Shown in pieces: positions 46,401-59,024 of a stretch of 64,000 nt of DNA (positions within the stretch are counted from its first letter, which is position 1; every line of letters begins with the position of its first letter). The position numbers and the translations under genes were made by a program. A model generated the notes under the pieces. It worked only from the letters and a program-made list of their open reading frames with translations. It did not search any database and was not told where the DNA came from. The DNA comes from Trogon surrucura (lineage: Eukaryota > Chordata > Aves > Trogoniformes > Trogonidae), in assembly GCA_020746105.1 (NCBI GenBank), contig CM036630.1, positions 12,485,840 to 12,549,839 on the forward strand. Direction: 5' to 3'.

Positions 46401-49099
46401 AATGCACCTAAGTGAGGCAGAAGAGAACAAATTGTTTCCAAATGGGAGCATGTGCTGTTAGGGAGGAGAGGTCTAGCAGGGCCAATAAACACAATGATCC
46501 AAAAGCGCCAAGCTTGGGTACCCTTGGCAGCAGAAGATGGAGGAGGGATGCTCCTCACATGCCCTGCTGCCTGTACTCCTTTCCTAAGCAACCCTACTTT
46601 TTATTCTCTTCACTGCTAGGGAGAGGACCTGAGGCCACAAGGACCCTTCCTTCCCAGGTGTGGCCAGTGTCACAGGATGAGGGAAACCACAAAAAGTCTC
46701 AACCTGTTAGCTGTCTGTAGTTTGAAGCCAGCAAAGAATCCTTTTATGAACTGAATAGAAGGTGCTGGTGCTTGGCACTTCTGAAACAAAACCATCACTT
46801 TTCCATTGCTACCAAAATGTTCTTTGTTGGAGGGGTGGGACAGGAACACTTTGTCTTTTCAGCACTTCAGAGAGATACATTCAAATGTGTTTGAGGTTAG
46901 TGGAAGTGGAAAACCAAATTTCATTCATGATTGATTTTTTCGGTGTGTGGAAATGCTCATTTTAATTGTTTTTTAGTATTTGACCTTTCTATTTCGTTTG
47001 GTTAATCTTCATGAGGATGAAATAGCATTCATGATATTCACACAGGGCAACTGTTGAAGATTAGAGCATGAATGCTGATTTTTCTACAATGTTCTGCTGC
47101 TGTGGACACCCTGGGAATGAAATCAGATTGAAAAGGAGCCTCAGCTTTTGGCGTTTCTGAGAGACTGATTAAATTTAGTTTCCTTGTACCCCATGACCAG
47201 TCAGGAACAGGGGGTGTCTGTACAGGACATCTATGGAAATCCATCTTTTGGACCAGAGCTGGTGAAGCTGAACACAAAAGGGAAAACTCTCAAACTAGTA
47301 ATTTCCTTGGAAAATGTTATCAAATCTTTCAAGTTATATGAAGGTTATCAACTCTCCCAACAACATGACAGTTTCACAAACATCCTCACAGGTCAAGGTG
47401 CAAAGGGCAGAACACCTTCCCTGCCAGTAACGGTGGGACTGCAGCCAGGTCCTCCACACTGTGCCCTACAAATTATGGTGGTGTTTTTGCCTGGTCTTAC
47501 ACACGTGCCTAAACACCATCTGCCTTTGTCTACTGCCTGAGTTTCCAGGTCATTCTGGGCACCCCCGGAGGGTGAAGGGCATGTTGTACCTGGGAAGAGT
47601 TCAGCCTGAAAAATGGCAAATATTTTGCTGTACATAAAAAATCTCCCACTCTGTAACAGGAAGCATTTGACGGGAATCATGTACTAAAAGAGACACCGCT
47701 TTTAAAACCTAACTTGCAACAGATGCAGATTCTCATAAAGGTCCTTTGTCATGCAAGCCACAGCATCTCTCCACAATCTGTTATTAGCAGGCAGTTACAC
47801 AGCACTGAGAAGAGCCATCATCCCAGCCGCCTGTGTCAGTCTGCACATCCCTGACATGACCCCAGTTTCTCCCATGGTCCAAAGATTTCCTTCACGACTA
47901 TAAGCTTTAGAGACCTTACATCAAATACAATTTTGGCCCATGTACTATAGGTCATCAGCCTGAAAAGAAAAAGGCCAAACACCAACCACTCCAGTCTCAT
48001 TTGGGCTAAGAGTTTCCTCATTAGTTATCTGACAGCTTCTGGTACCCCACAGTGATGAAATTTTAAATCCTAGAGCTCTTATGCCATTTTTTCAGGTTTT
48101 TTTTCTGCAACCTTTTGTGAAGAAATCAGCTTGCTTTCAGAGAAAACAATCCTCTTTGCTGCCTCTGCCCACAGAGAGGACAAAAACCAGGCTGCAGTCA
48201 TTTGGCACCTTCACTACCCCTTTGTGCAAAAGGTCAAAAATGCAGCAAGAAGCATCAGTTGTCTGGGTTGGCCCTCAGAACATCCTTGCTGGGCTAAATA
48301 GTGCTCCCGATTGAGCGATATCAAACACAGTGCCTGGTCCTCCATGTAAACTCTCAGATCATCACCCGGAACAGTTGTGGTGTGTAGTCACCACCTGGTG
48401 CTGCTGCTCCCTCGCAGTACACAACAGGGTGGAAGTCCCACCTCAGGCACACGGTGAGATCGAGCCTTCCCACCTGCCTTGGTCTTTTGGAACAGCAAAG
48501 CTCTGGGATTCTTTAAAGCAAACTTGCCCAGTGGTTTGGCCCCATTACGCAAGGAGGAGGCATAAGAAAAAAAAAAAAAGAAAAGAGGGAGAGACAGAAT
48601 TCCTCAGGGATCAACATGTTCAATGATCCCTACAAACCACTGCAGACCTCATTTACTAAGCCCCACAGGCTCTCATTAAATTTCTTTGTCAAAATATTTG
48701 CCTTTATAAATTCACCCAGGGGTATGTCATTCTGCATCTCAGCCGGGCAGAATGCTACTGGGGCACTGAGCAACTGTTGAGGTTTTACTGGCACCCACTT
48801 TTAAGCACTTCTCTATCAGTAGCTCCGTTTCTGTGAATAACTGCCACAGTAACTAATCCAACCTACTAAGGTTAAATTTCCCCAGTTCCTTTTTTCTCAA
48901 CTTCTTACCAAATCAATTCCTTTGTAAAGGCCTCAGTTCATACACAAGAGGTTAACAATTATGGGCCGCCATGGTTTGGCAGAACAGAGTCAGGCACAGC
49001 TGGGGTAGAAAAATGCTTTCTGCACTTTCAAAATATCAGAAAGAAATAAGCAAGAGAAATCCAACAGAAAGTGATATTTTATACAGATACACACACCTA
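46401..49099. other. non-coding, no gene seen
   Basis: Frames of 102 codons (46412-46720) and 118 codons (47184-47540) on the plus strand are unassigned. A tract of 13 A residues lies at about 48567-48579. A GTGCTTGGCACTTCTGAAA stretch at about 46770 is reminiscent of old palindromic repeats but has no partner arm. Confidence 0.4.
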
Positions 49100-49680
49100 C
49101 CAACTACTCTTGTTTTGTATCATCTGTAAACTTGCTGAAGGTGCTCTCTAACCCATCATCCAGGTCAGTAATGGAGAGGTTACAGAGCTCTGGCCCCAAC
49201 TCGTGTCCCTGGAGTGCACATCTGGCGACTGGCCTCCAGTGGGACTTTGGGTTGCTGGTCACAACTGTTCGAGGTGGGCATTCCAGCCACTTTTCCATCC
49301 ACCTCACTGTCCCCACTTCACCGATTTGTCAATTAGGATATCAGGGAACAAAGTGTTGAAAGCCTTGTTTATGTCTAGATAAACGACATCCACTGAGCTC
49401 ATTGTTTCATCACAGAAGGTTGCTAGGTCAACCTGACATGATTTCCACTTTGTAAATCCACACTGACTACTCCCAACCACCATTTGCTTAAATGCACCCT
49501 AGCCTCATCTTCCTCTAGCAAGGATAAGTCTTCCTTGCTCCCGGTTTTCCCACTGAGCTCAGGTGCCTGGGATTCCTGAGGGTAAATCTTACGAGCAAAG
49601 ACCGAGATGAAGACGGCACGAAGAGTCTCAGCTTTTCCCATGTGCTTTGTGCCCAGGTCCCTAGATTGATCTTTTTGGCT
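49100..49680 (-). mobile_element. CR1 LINE reverse-transcriptase fragment with internal deletion
   Basis: Reading the minus strand from the right, one frame gives DLGTKHMGKAETL, ISVFARKIYPQESQAPELSG and LSLLEEDEARVHLSKW. This is the CR1 stretch just before the reverse-transcriptase core. The next part (about 49435-49330) gives SQCGFTKWKSCQVDLATF and VVYLDINKAFNTL, the latter being motif A. A third part (49316-49107) gives MEKWLE, then ARCALQGHELGPEL (the VPQGSVLGPVL region), then LDDGLESTFSKFTDDTK (motif C, FTDDT). The usual HKSMGPDGMHPRVL and PGNYRPVSLT segments are missing between the first two parts. The element is broken by several frame changes and truncated at both ends. Confidence 0.9.
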
Positions 49681-50569
49681 AAGAACAAGTGGCAAAACAT
49701 TGCTGCAATGGTTCAGCAACATATTAGTCTTCCTGCAACCATCACTATAACTTAAACTCCGGTGTTGCTATGAACTCCAGGGGGACAGAACAGCCTTGTA
49801 CACAGACGACTGCAACCTCAGACCCCTAAGCGCTTCTCCTTCTCAAGAAAATATCTAGGAAAGCCTGCTGCTTTGAAACTTGACAAGGATGTGCTAACTG
49901 CTTGGGTTGGCTCGAGTGCCCCGTCTAATCCAACTGGAATAGACAAGAATTGCATCTGAACTGCATGTTTCCCTTTTTTGAGAAATGATGGATATTGACA
50001 GGGCAAAAGTATGCATGGGAGCAACACAAAACAATAAATGACAGAAAACTGTGCCATCTTCTATCACAAGGAGCCTTTTGCATGCTTTCCCAATATTTGG
50101 AAGAGGTGCAGAAATCTCAAAGGTACTGAGTTACTTCAAATTTTAGGGGATTTTTTTTTTAAGGCATATTACTACTGGAATGAGATGCAGAGGCTCAGCA
50201 GAGAGAAGCAGCAGGCAGCAGTGCAGCAGCCCTCAGGCACCTGTTTCTCAAGGCACCCCCCTTTTTTTGTATGTATTCACACAATACCAGAAATTAAAGA
50301 GCTGGAAGGAATGTTTTGGCTCTATCTACTGTACTAGAGAAATTGTTAATGAAGTTTTAAAGTACAAAAAAAACACACTTCCATCTTCTGATACTTTCTC
50401 TCTGCCCTATTCTCTTCTACAGACATCCCCTCTCTCCAAGACACTTATCTGGATCTGTCAGTCTAGTGCTCCTAATTTTGTCTCCAGGGTGCACTCCTAT
50501 CAGTAAGGTATCAGAGGCTCATATATATATATAGAAAACAAACTGATAGATGCCATGTTTCAAAAACCA
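49681..50569. other. non-coding, no gene seen
   Basis: Two overlapping plus-strand frames of 99 and 108 codons (50038-50337 and 50180-50506) are unassigned. A short (AT)6 repeat lies at 50521-50532, just upstream of the SINE. Confidence 0.45.
50521..50532 (+). repeat. short (AT)6 microsatellite
   Basis: Six AT units. Confidence 0.85.
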
Positions 50570-50757
50570 TCCTATCACACACTTCTTTAGCTCAGTGGGT
50601 TGTGCGTGGTGTTTGAAACACCGAAGGTCGCGGGTTCGATTTCCACTCGGTTCTCACGTGTTGCCTGACCTAGTCGAGAGGTGGCGTCCCTGCCCACAAC
50701 AGGGAGGTTGGATTAAAATGATCTCTAAGGTCTCTTCCAGCCCAGGCCATTCTATGA
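50570..50757 (+). mobile_element. tRNA-Ile/CR1 SINE (TguSINE1-like)
   Basis: The head is tRNA-Ile-like. TAGCTCAGTGGG (50588-50599) is an RNA polymerase III A box. GTGGTGTTTGAAACACCGA occupies the anticodon arm, and GGTCGCGGGTTCGATTTCC carries the B box (GGTTCGATTTC, 50633-50643, one mismatch). After the tRNA part the sequence passes into a CR1-like tail: GTGTTGCCTGACCTAGTCGA, CCTGCCCACAACAGGGAGG, GATCTCTAAGGTCTCTTCC, CCATTCTATGATTC. Probable target-site duplications flank it, TTCAAAAACCA (50559-50569) and TTCAAAAGACCA (50758-50769). This architecture is that of TguSINE1, mobilised by CR1 proteins in passerine ancestors. Confidence 0.88.
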
Positions 50758-50769
50758 TTCAAAAGACCA

Positions 50770-53700
50770 ATATACTAAAATGCACAAAGAATTGACAGAG
50801 TACCAAAAATAAACTCTAATATGTTTGAGTCATCTGTTGATTTTAATTGAATGGTCTGTATCTTCAGGCAATTTCCTTATTCTCCCAAGAGCTGGGAAGC
50901 TAAATGAAAGACAAACCTCGTTAACCTCTGACCATGAAAATCAATAATTTTCAATAAAATTTGAGCTAATTTGTTTCCAAAGGATCTCACATCTTGACTC
51001 TCTTATCATGTGTTCCAGAGCTAATCAGCTGCTAGATATTATATTTTTCCAGACAATTTTTGCTAACTTAGCTACAAAACCTTTAAATTCACGTAAAACT
51101 ACAGTAATCCTTGCACATATATGAAAGATAGCTACTCTCAAGATTGTGTGGTGGTATGGGCAAACCATATCCAACTTGTCCTGTATTCACAGTTACTCTA
51201 GAGCGACAGTACAAACACTCCAAAGAGCACTGCTCTTATTTTTAGTTCTGTTTAGGGTCATCGATTCTTCCTCAGCTACAGAATTGATTTCTACAAGTTC
51301 ATGTTGCACGCTTTATCTCATGGAATTCTGCAACCACCGAATGCAAAAGTACGTTCCCGTTTTAAATAAAAATGCCAATCTTTCCAGCACAGCACTGGAA
51401 AAAGCTGAACACAGGCTTGTTTCTGTGGATGCATCAAGAGCAAAAGGTGAAACAAATGTTTTCGTATTTCTTCTAGCTCATCTTCTGCCAACAGGAAACA
51501 GCAGCAACTGTGGTGCTCTGCTAATGAAGTGCTTAAGCTATTAGATTCCTCCAAGGCAGGGAGAGGATGTTTGGATAGATCCCTGCTATACAGAAAGAGC
51601 AAACACATTCCTTACCTCAGTGGAGCATAAAATACAGAAATTTCAGCCCAAAAGTTGCTATCCTGCAGAACAAGCAAATATAACCTTGCTGGAGCGTGGC
51701 AAATATTGGTAAGGAAAGCAAATCAGTGAATGGAAGAATCAAGAAGATTCCCCAAATAAAAATGCACAAATCCCCACTGGAGTTCTATCACGGTTACAGG
51801 AAAAACACCAGCTTACAACAGAGCTATCACCACGGATAAAAAAATCAACCTTTCTAATTCCTGGGCTATGTTGGACACTAGATTATAAGGCTTCAGAAAC
51901 AGTATTTATTAAGAAAATATCAGCAATAAAAACATTTCCAGGTCATTGGGGAACAAGAACCTTCAATAGCTCTCTGAGAAGGGAGCCCCTGGAAATTTGT
52001 CAAACATATCCAGAAAAGGGAATAATTGGGAAAATAAAAAAAAACGCCCAATGGAACATAGTAGCATCTCTCAGAGAACACATTATGTGTGTGCACAGTC
52101 AGTCTAGGAGACTGCATGATTATTTAACGTCCATCCTCAAGATTTGCAGACACTCACAGGTTTGAAATGAGAAAGCCCAATATGCTTCATGCGGGACACC
52201 TCCACATTGCACAGTCAGAGGTAAAGCCACTGGATCTCCAGAAGCATTGCCTTCTCCAGACATACTGGATGAAGGACCAGTCCTTCTTGGCCACTTCAGC
52301 CTTGCCTGCTCTGTGCAGCGCTCAGGGCAGGCGCTGAACGTGATAAGATGGCAAAGGAGGTGTCTTGCCACAGAACCTGGACCAAAACGCCCATTTCCAT
52401 TGAAATTCGATTCACAACGCCCAGCCTTTACCACAGGGCTGCTTTATCTCCCCCAAATTCCTTCTGCCAAAGAAGTCCCTCACCTAACTCACACCTCCTT
52501 GAGTTAATCAGACCAGGAAGAATATTTCTTTTGCTGACTTTGAGAACCTTGGCGGAAGAAAACCAAATAAATTAAAGTAAAGGTCAGGGAAAGTTGCAGC
52601 CACCTTACAGCAAATTCCTCCAAACACAGCTGAGCATTTTGCAGAACCTTAATGAGAAACAGTCAGCTCGCTACCCTGACAGTTCAGTTTAGGGAGTAAA
52701 ACACAGACTATCATGTAGCTCAGTAATGTCGACAGCAGTAGCTACACAATGAGATCCAGCTTTTGGTGACTCAGCACAAGAGACTCCTGAAAGTGCACAG
52801 CTCGCAGAACAGCAGAGAAACCACACCCCAGCTCAACTTTCAAAAAGTCATAAAAGAAGCCGACAAAACATCCCTCTTCTCACAGCTTTGAAGTGAAAGT
52901 TGTCAAAAAAGTTAGATTACATATGCTAAAAATCATGATGAAGGGGTTTCCCGCAGGGAAGGATCACTGATTTCTATAGCAAAGAGTAAATATTTATCAT
53001 TAGGTAGAAGACAGCAATGAACTCTCAGAAGTAAAATTAAACACAATCACCCACTGTTCAATATTAGATAAGAAAAATCACAGATATTAGACATTGAATT
53101 TAGATTAGAGATAAGATTTTTTCTGCTGTTAGATGAAAAATCCAAATGAAAGTTCAAAGTTGGATTTGCCATCAGGAATCTAATTTCCACAAATTAAATG
53201 AAAAGGTTGCATCTTTGAAGAAAAAGACAGAAATGTTGTCAAAAATATGATATGTAGCAAGAAAAATTATCGGTATTTTGGACGTGGATTTCTTGTTGCT
53301 TTTCTGAAAGAGCACAACGCATGGACTCACCCAAAGGACAACAGGTTCTTGTTTCTTTCTAGATACCATAAACACTGGTAACTGCATTGCAGCTTCCCGC
53401 TCATTGTTCATCCGAGAGGCTGCCCACTTTTCAGATTTGAAATAAAAATGCTCTCAACACCAGGCAGTGCAGCATATTGAATGCCCACATCAAGTCAAAT
53501 CAAGCCAACTGACCTCACATCATTTTCCCAAACACTTGTGATGTTTTTATCACACTGTCCCCAACAGGTTTTTTACTGCAAGATTCATAACAATTGACTG
53601 AAATCTTTGGCAGTGGAGCAGTGATTGCATGGCAATTACTCTACCAATATTATCTGTAAGTGCTCCATACTACAGGAAACACTTCAGTTATGCTGTGGCT

Positions 53701-54779
53701 GAGAAACTCAAGCAATATCAAATAATTTTCCCCACTGACAGCTACATCTGCTGCTTAGCAGAAAACAGCTTTCAGTCTGGAAAGTAGAGGCACTTGTCTA
53801 CCTGATCACTGTAAATCAAGCACATCTCTGGTTTTTCTTCCAAAACTTTGGCTCAAGGGACCCTATGGGCAAAGTGAATTATTGAGAAGAAGTTAGACTA
53901 GAGATTACAGCAGGAACACTATCTTCTGAGTAGCTGGGATCTATGTTCAGCTGTATACCGAGTGATACAAAGGTTAGCATAATATATTAACATTTGTAAA
54001 ACCATTTGACAAGCTATATCCGTCTAAGGAGTAGTGTTGTTACAGTCAATTTTGGAGAAGTCAGGACAAGCCACAATTTTGAGCAGCAGTAAAAAACATG
54101 TAGATTTACCCTGATGTAGCACAGTGAGTGCTGCAGCGTGCATAGCCAAAATTTTCAGTAGTAAGTAATAACTCTGGAACTTTTTTATTGGACAGCCAAT
54201 GTCACATGCTCACATGAGACCACTTTTCAAAGCCTGATACACATCATTCACTTGATTGTTAAAACTCTCAAATTGAGTATGCGTCCTGCACATGGTTATA
54301 CACACTCTCTAAAATTGGTTGTCCATTTATAAATCCTCTGCTGAAACTCTTTTTTCAAATAAATTGTAAAAACTTGTGCAATCTAAACCAGTTATACACA
54401 GAGAAACAAGAGGTGCTGAGTCTTACAAAGCTGAATTTGGACAGAAACACTAGAAAATTCCAGACTTTTGCCTGCAAAGGCTAAGAGTTTAAGATGCATG
54501 AAATGAACCTTCATTCAGCAATATCCCAGCACCAGCCTCACTGAGTTCACTAGAAACTAAGGAAGACACTCTCAGGTATATCCCTAAACACCCTAAACAT
54601 TTCCCAATGATGGAAACAGATTTCTTATAACGTTCTCTGAGCTTTAAAATACCCTATTAAATTTTGCTTGCTTTATTTATTTATTTTAAGGCTACAGGAG
54701 CAGCTCAAAGAGGTTTTCCATGTGTCTTAGATATTTTTTTTATATAGGAGAGCTGTCAAAAGTAATAGTTTAAAAACTA
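50770..54779. other. non-coding, no gene seen
   Basis: The longest frame is 132 codons (51146-51544, plus), with a 96-codon minus-strand frame over it; neither is recognisable. A TTTA tetranucleotide run lies at 54671-54687. The sequence is AT-rich throughout, with no recognised interspersed repeat. Confidence 0.4.
54671..54687 (+). repeat. short (TTTA)4 repeat
   Basis: About four TTTA units. Confidence 0.85.
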
Positions 54780-55790
54780 TGGTAGTTCCATGTAAATTGT
54801 ATTAATAAAGGAATGAATCTGTTTGCTTCCCATATCATCTTGGAAAACTGGCTGGCTTAGCGCTGCTTGTTTTATTAATGTGATGCTGATGAAGAAGATT
54901 TAAGGAGCTAAATATGCACCTGTGGCTCATGTAGAACAATACAGCGAAACGGCTCAGTAGCAGCCCTTCCAAAATTAACTTTATTTAATTTTAAGGAACA
55001 AAGCAGCAGGGCATTAATTTTATAACACCGGTCTTCCTTCCTCCTTGGGAAGAATCTGCTCTTCTTACTGTCAGCTTATTAGCTTTAAAAAAAAATATGC
55101 ATAGAAGTTTTTAACTGTGTAAAGGAGAAAAAGCCCTAAATGTAATTCTTCATATTTCACCGATTTCTAAAATGCAAGAAGGCTGTTTCTGCAACAGTGC
55201 AGCAACTCAGGAAAGTATTAAATGTGTGCATAAGTGTAATCTCTTCCAGTATAGTAATTAAGTTTTTTAAGTGATTTGTTCAATGGAGGTGGACATCCAG
55301 TTAGAACACAACTGCACAAATCACGGGAGTTGTGATTTTCAATTGAAAATGAAATGAACAAGGGATTTTTCCTTCTAAACTTCACATAAAAATACAAATT
55401 TATTAGATCTCGTTTAAAGTTATTGAAGACTATCAAAAGAACATTATTCCAGCATTGATTCAAAACCATGGGGTGCACTATCAGCATAATTAAAATGAAA
55501 GTGTCTTGAGCTATTTTCCTTTCCTGCTTCCATATTATTGTCTAATTGTTCAGAATGCCTGTGTGTTATGGAGACAAAGTAATTATGCACAGCACGTTGC
55601 AACAAGGGGGATCATAAAGCCAGAGCTGGCTACATTAACAGCACAGATATCAGCATACGAAAACATTAAGGAAAGGGTTGCAATAGTAATTGAAAATAAT
55701 TGGATGATCCAGTTCGTTTGGCTGACATCAGGACCATTTGTGCACTTCAGCCCTGGGATGTTCACCGTTCACCTGTGCTCTTAAAACAGA
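54780..55790. promoter_or_regulatory. candidate cluster of conserved regulatory blocks
   Basis: Two parts, 54780-55060 and 55505-55790, have the texture of conserved vertebrate enhancers. They are nearly free of CpG and simple repeats. They carry many TAAT cores (GTATTAATAAAGG, TTTTATTAATGTGATG, GGGCATTAATTTTATAAC, AAAGTAATTATGCAC, GAAAATAATTGGATGATCC) mixed with E-box and FOX-like words. In the second part a 92-codon plus frame and a 60-codon minus frame overlap but show no domain. No alignment is available, so this is a candidate only. Confidence 0.25.
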
Positions 55791-58700
55791 GTTTTCAAGG
55801 GAAACCCTGAAGCAATGGTAAAGATCTACTCGCAGTATCTACAGCTGGTTACAAAAGACCTGAGCATTACCATTCGGTGTGAATGGTAAGTGGTCTGATA
55901 CTTCAGTTGCTACCTTCAAAAGAGCAGGTCAGACTGAAATTAGTGTTTAAAATGTGGAAGATTCCAATGAAGCGCAGCCATTGACGTCAGTGCAGGTATT
56001 TCCTCTTCCATTAGCAGAGATATCTCCAGAGAGAGCTACTCTCCTTAGAATGTTTAGAACAGTTATCTTTCAAGAGTATGTGGTTCCATGTATTTTGTAG
56101 TTAACAGTTAAGCTGAGGCCTGTTTGAAAAGCAAGTTTAAGAACTTCAACAGAAAAACCTTATCACTGTCTCTCAGAAACACCTCAGATATCTCTAGCTC
56201 TCAGCAAGTTGTGACTGCACCATTCTCTAATTTTGTAGGTCACAACTTGGCAAAATCGAAACTCACCACTCAGCAAAACCCAAATTTGCAAGTCAGCACT
56301 GTGGAAACAGCCAAGTCACAACTTCCAAAATTACCTAGTCGTACAGCTCCCAAAAGAGACTATTACCTCCTAGTGATCACCTCACAGAATTCCTAGCTTA
56401 ACATAGAGAGGTGTACCTGTCTGCAGAAGACCCTTTCACAGTTCTGGAAAAATGGAGCTCCCCCACTCTCAAACTAGTGCCACCAGCTAGAGCCCTGGGA
56501 AATGTACAACTAAAATGCAAATTTAATTAAAAGAATTGTACATGTGGGACATTTAGAGAGCCATGCAAGCCTCTTCAGCAGTGCAAATAATTGTGTCCAT
56601 TTTTAGTTAAAACATAACAAAAGGCCAGTGAGACAAGAGCAGCTGTGAAATTACTAGTCTGGAGCTAAATCAGGATGATAGCATCAACTCAGGGAGTGGC
56701 AGGAGAAAAGGTAAAATAGGAAGGGGGGAAAAAAAAAGGCAAAAAGAGTTTCTAAATGAGTTTTCTTTACAGCCTTTTCTTTACAGGACTTGTGCTCCAC
56801 AGGACCTACACAAGAGCTGTTTGGGGGTCTTTTAGATTCAGATGATAACTTGAGGACAACCAGGTTTGGTTTGAACCCTGAACCTGGCATCGCTTGTTCT
56901 AGCGGCATCAGCACATCTGGCCCCAAAAGATGCTGCTCCTGCCACTCCTGGCCAGTGTCCGTGCCACAGCGTGGGGCACAGGAGAGATCGTTACTGGGGC
57001 CCTTGAGCAATTAAGTCATGGCTGCTGATCTTTCCAAAGTCAGCTGATCAACCTGCAGTGCTCTTCTAAAATCACAAGTACCCTTTATTGCTAAATAATT
57101 TACATAGTTTCTGAGCAAACTGTCTGCGCAGTTTATATTTATAAAATGAACTCTCTCACATGGACAGTTTTAACACCCTCCTGGGACCTCTTCAAAGCAC
57201 CAGCCTTCTACCATCATGCAAAGGTTAAAATAAGGTTAAGTCAGAGCATTTATATTCAATGAAACACTGATTCAAATGCCTTTGCCTGAAATTATACATC
57301 AGCCATGAGAGTGGCAGCCTTCTCTTAGTGGTGTGGCAGGCTGGGACTAGTAAGTTGGTGACTTTAAATCGGAGCTCCACCAAACCTCTCTGAGTTTTGC
57401 CTGCTTTGCAAGGAGTTGGAGATGCTCTCTTCAAGTGAGATGACATGAACTCCCATCCTGTCCTGGGTGGGAAAAACATACCCTGGTCCATTTTAGCAAT
57501 CCTGAAAGCAGGACTGGTCTACCAGGGAGCACAGCTTCTGAGACCTGCTGTTGGCTGGCAGAGAGAGGAATCATAAAACTCCTGCTGAAGAGCTTTAATG
57601 TCTTCTGTAGATTTTATTAGGTGGCAGGGGGAGGGCAGAGGGCCAGAAGGCACAAGGAGATTTGGGGCAGGGCAGCAGAAAGGAGCTGTAGGGAGCAGAG
57701 GAGGTGTCTGTAGGTCACAGCAGAGACACAGCAAGCTCGCAGGGCACCGAGTGCCTCTGCCTGACCACAGCACCGAGGCCACACCAGGACAATGCCACAG
57801 TAACTGCAGCTCTGCAACAGCCCCAGAGGGAAGTATCAGGGTGCCCTGTAACAGCTGGGGTCCAGCTATAACGTGAGCCACATTGCACTGTTTTCCAGGC
57901 ATTAAGAACTATTTACCAATGACTTCCAGGTTCAGCAAACTCCAAGACACTAAACTAGGGTCCAATCACAAAAAGGAGGACTCAAGGTCAGGGTTTATAC
58001 ACTGTCCACTCTGTAAACTTGATGCGATCTTGGACAAGTCACTTGAGTTTCTGTATATCACCAGCCATACCACCAAACAAGTCCCTATTTCAGCAGGTTG
58101 TGGTGGAAAAAAACCTAAAAGCTGAAGGTTTTGCTTAGCAGTTTCCTGAGAAATCACTTGTTCAGACATCCAGAAGACTGACAAGCCACTACATTTTGTT
58201 GTTCTCCATTTCCTCACTGCAGTATTTCAGGTGCCACAGCCAACACACTTGGCTGCTCCCAACTCTGGACCTTTAACCTCAGAGCTCTGGTTGGCTGCAA
58301 GGTACCACCTCAGAGCTGGGATGTGAGACTCCTGCTCTGAAAAAAGATGCTCAGCACCAACTCCACAGAGATAACTGGCTCAAAACCCCATGGAGAGATT
58401 AAATATATCTTTTGCTTACTGGTAAACCAAACATCTGCTTTACAAAAACACCTAGGTGTTCACCCTAAAATGTAGGGAATATAACATATACTTCTGAAGT
58501 TGTCTAGCTTAGTTCTAATTTCTTTCCTAAAAAAACCTTACACTTTTTAAAAAAAGTTTCAGCTATTGGGTGGGGAATCCAAATACTGCTTAGCTTTTCT
58601 TTGTTGTTGTTGCTACTTTACAAATTTAAGTTCTGTTGAGCTTCAGACAGATGACACATCCCCAGGCTCTGGCTGCATTATCCATCAGACAAAATGCAGC

Positions 58701-59024
58701 TTGTTATTTAACTTTTCTTACAGCTTATCTATTTTTTTTCAGTCCTAGAAGACAAGCAGATATGCAAACTTCTTCATTTTAACTTTTCTCTTTTTTGAGA
58801 CAAAATTTAAAAAATATTTTTAAAGAAACTAACTGGGTTTTAATACTATAATAATAGAATTAAGCTTACTGGAATCCTAACTTCTCCTTTCATCTCAGTC
58901 AAGACATGATTACTACAGATGGCATAGTCAAGCCTCTTAGCTTTGCACAAATACAAAAAACCATCTCTTTTCTTGGGCTTTACAGAAGTGGAGTGATAGC
59001 ATGGAATCTTGAGATTGGCAGCAA
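55791..59024. other. non-coding, one GC-rich patch
   Basis: The stretch at about 57600-57880 is GC-rich and purine-rich on the plus strand, with a 127-codon minus-strand frame (57519-57902) and a 92-codon plus frame. Neither resembles a known protein, and the purine skew explains the low stop density. A CRE-like octamer at 55982 is listed separately. Confidence 0.4.
55982..55989. promoter_or_regulatory. perfect CRE octamer TGACGTCA
   Basis: TGACGTCA is the full palindromic CREB/ATF site. It sits within GCAGCCATTGACGTCAGTGC, which resembles a CCATTGACTTCAGTGG motif of old palindromic repeats, so a single substitution may have created it. Confidence 0.4.

Noticed and set aside
46762-46800. Further copy of the old palindromic repeat family (GTGCTTGGCACTTCTGAAA)
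   Set aside because: Only one short arm is similar and no matching inverted arm was found.
50587-50655. A functional tRNA-Ile gene
   Set aside because: The acceptor stem and anticodon loop are not intact, and the sequence runs straight into a CR1 tail, so it is the head of a SINE.
57625-57680. Possible G-quadruplex
   Set aside because: Several runs of three or more G residues occur, but the fourth lies too far from the first three for a standard short-loop quadruplex.
57519-57902. 127-codon minus-strand frame in a GC-rich patch
   Set aside because: The patch is strongly purine-skewed, which removes stops. The translation is low-complexity (Leu, Pro, Cys) with no domain.
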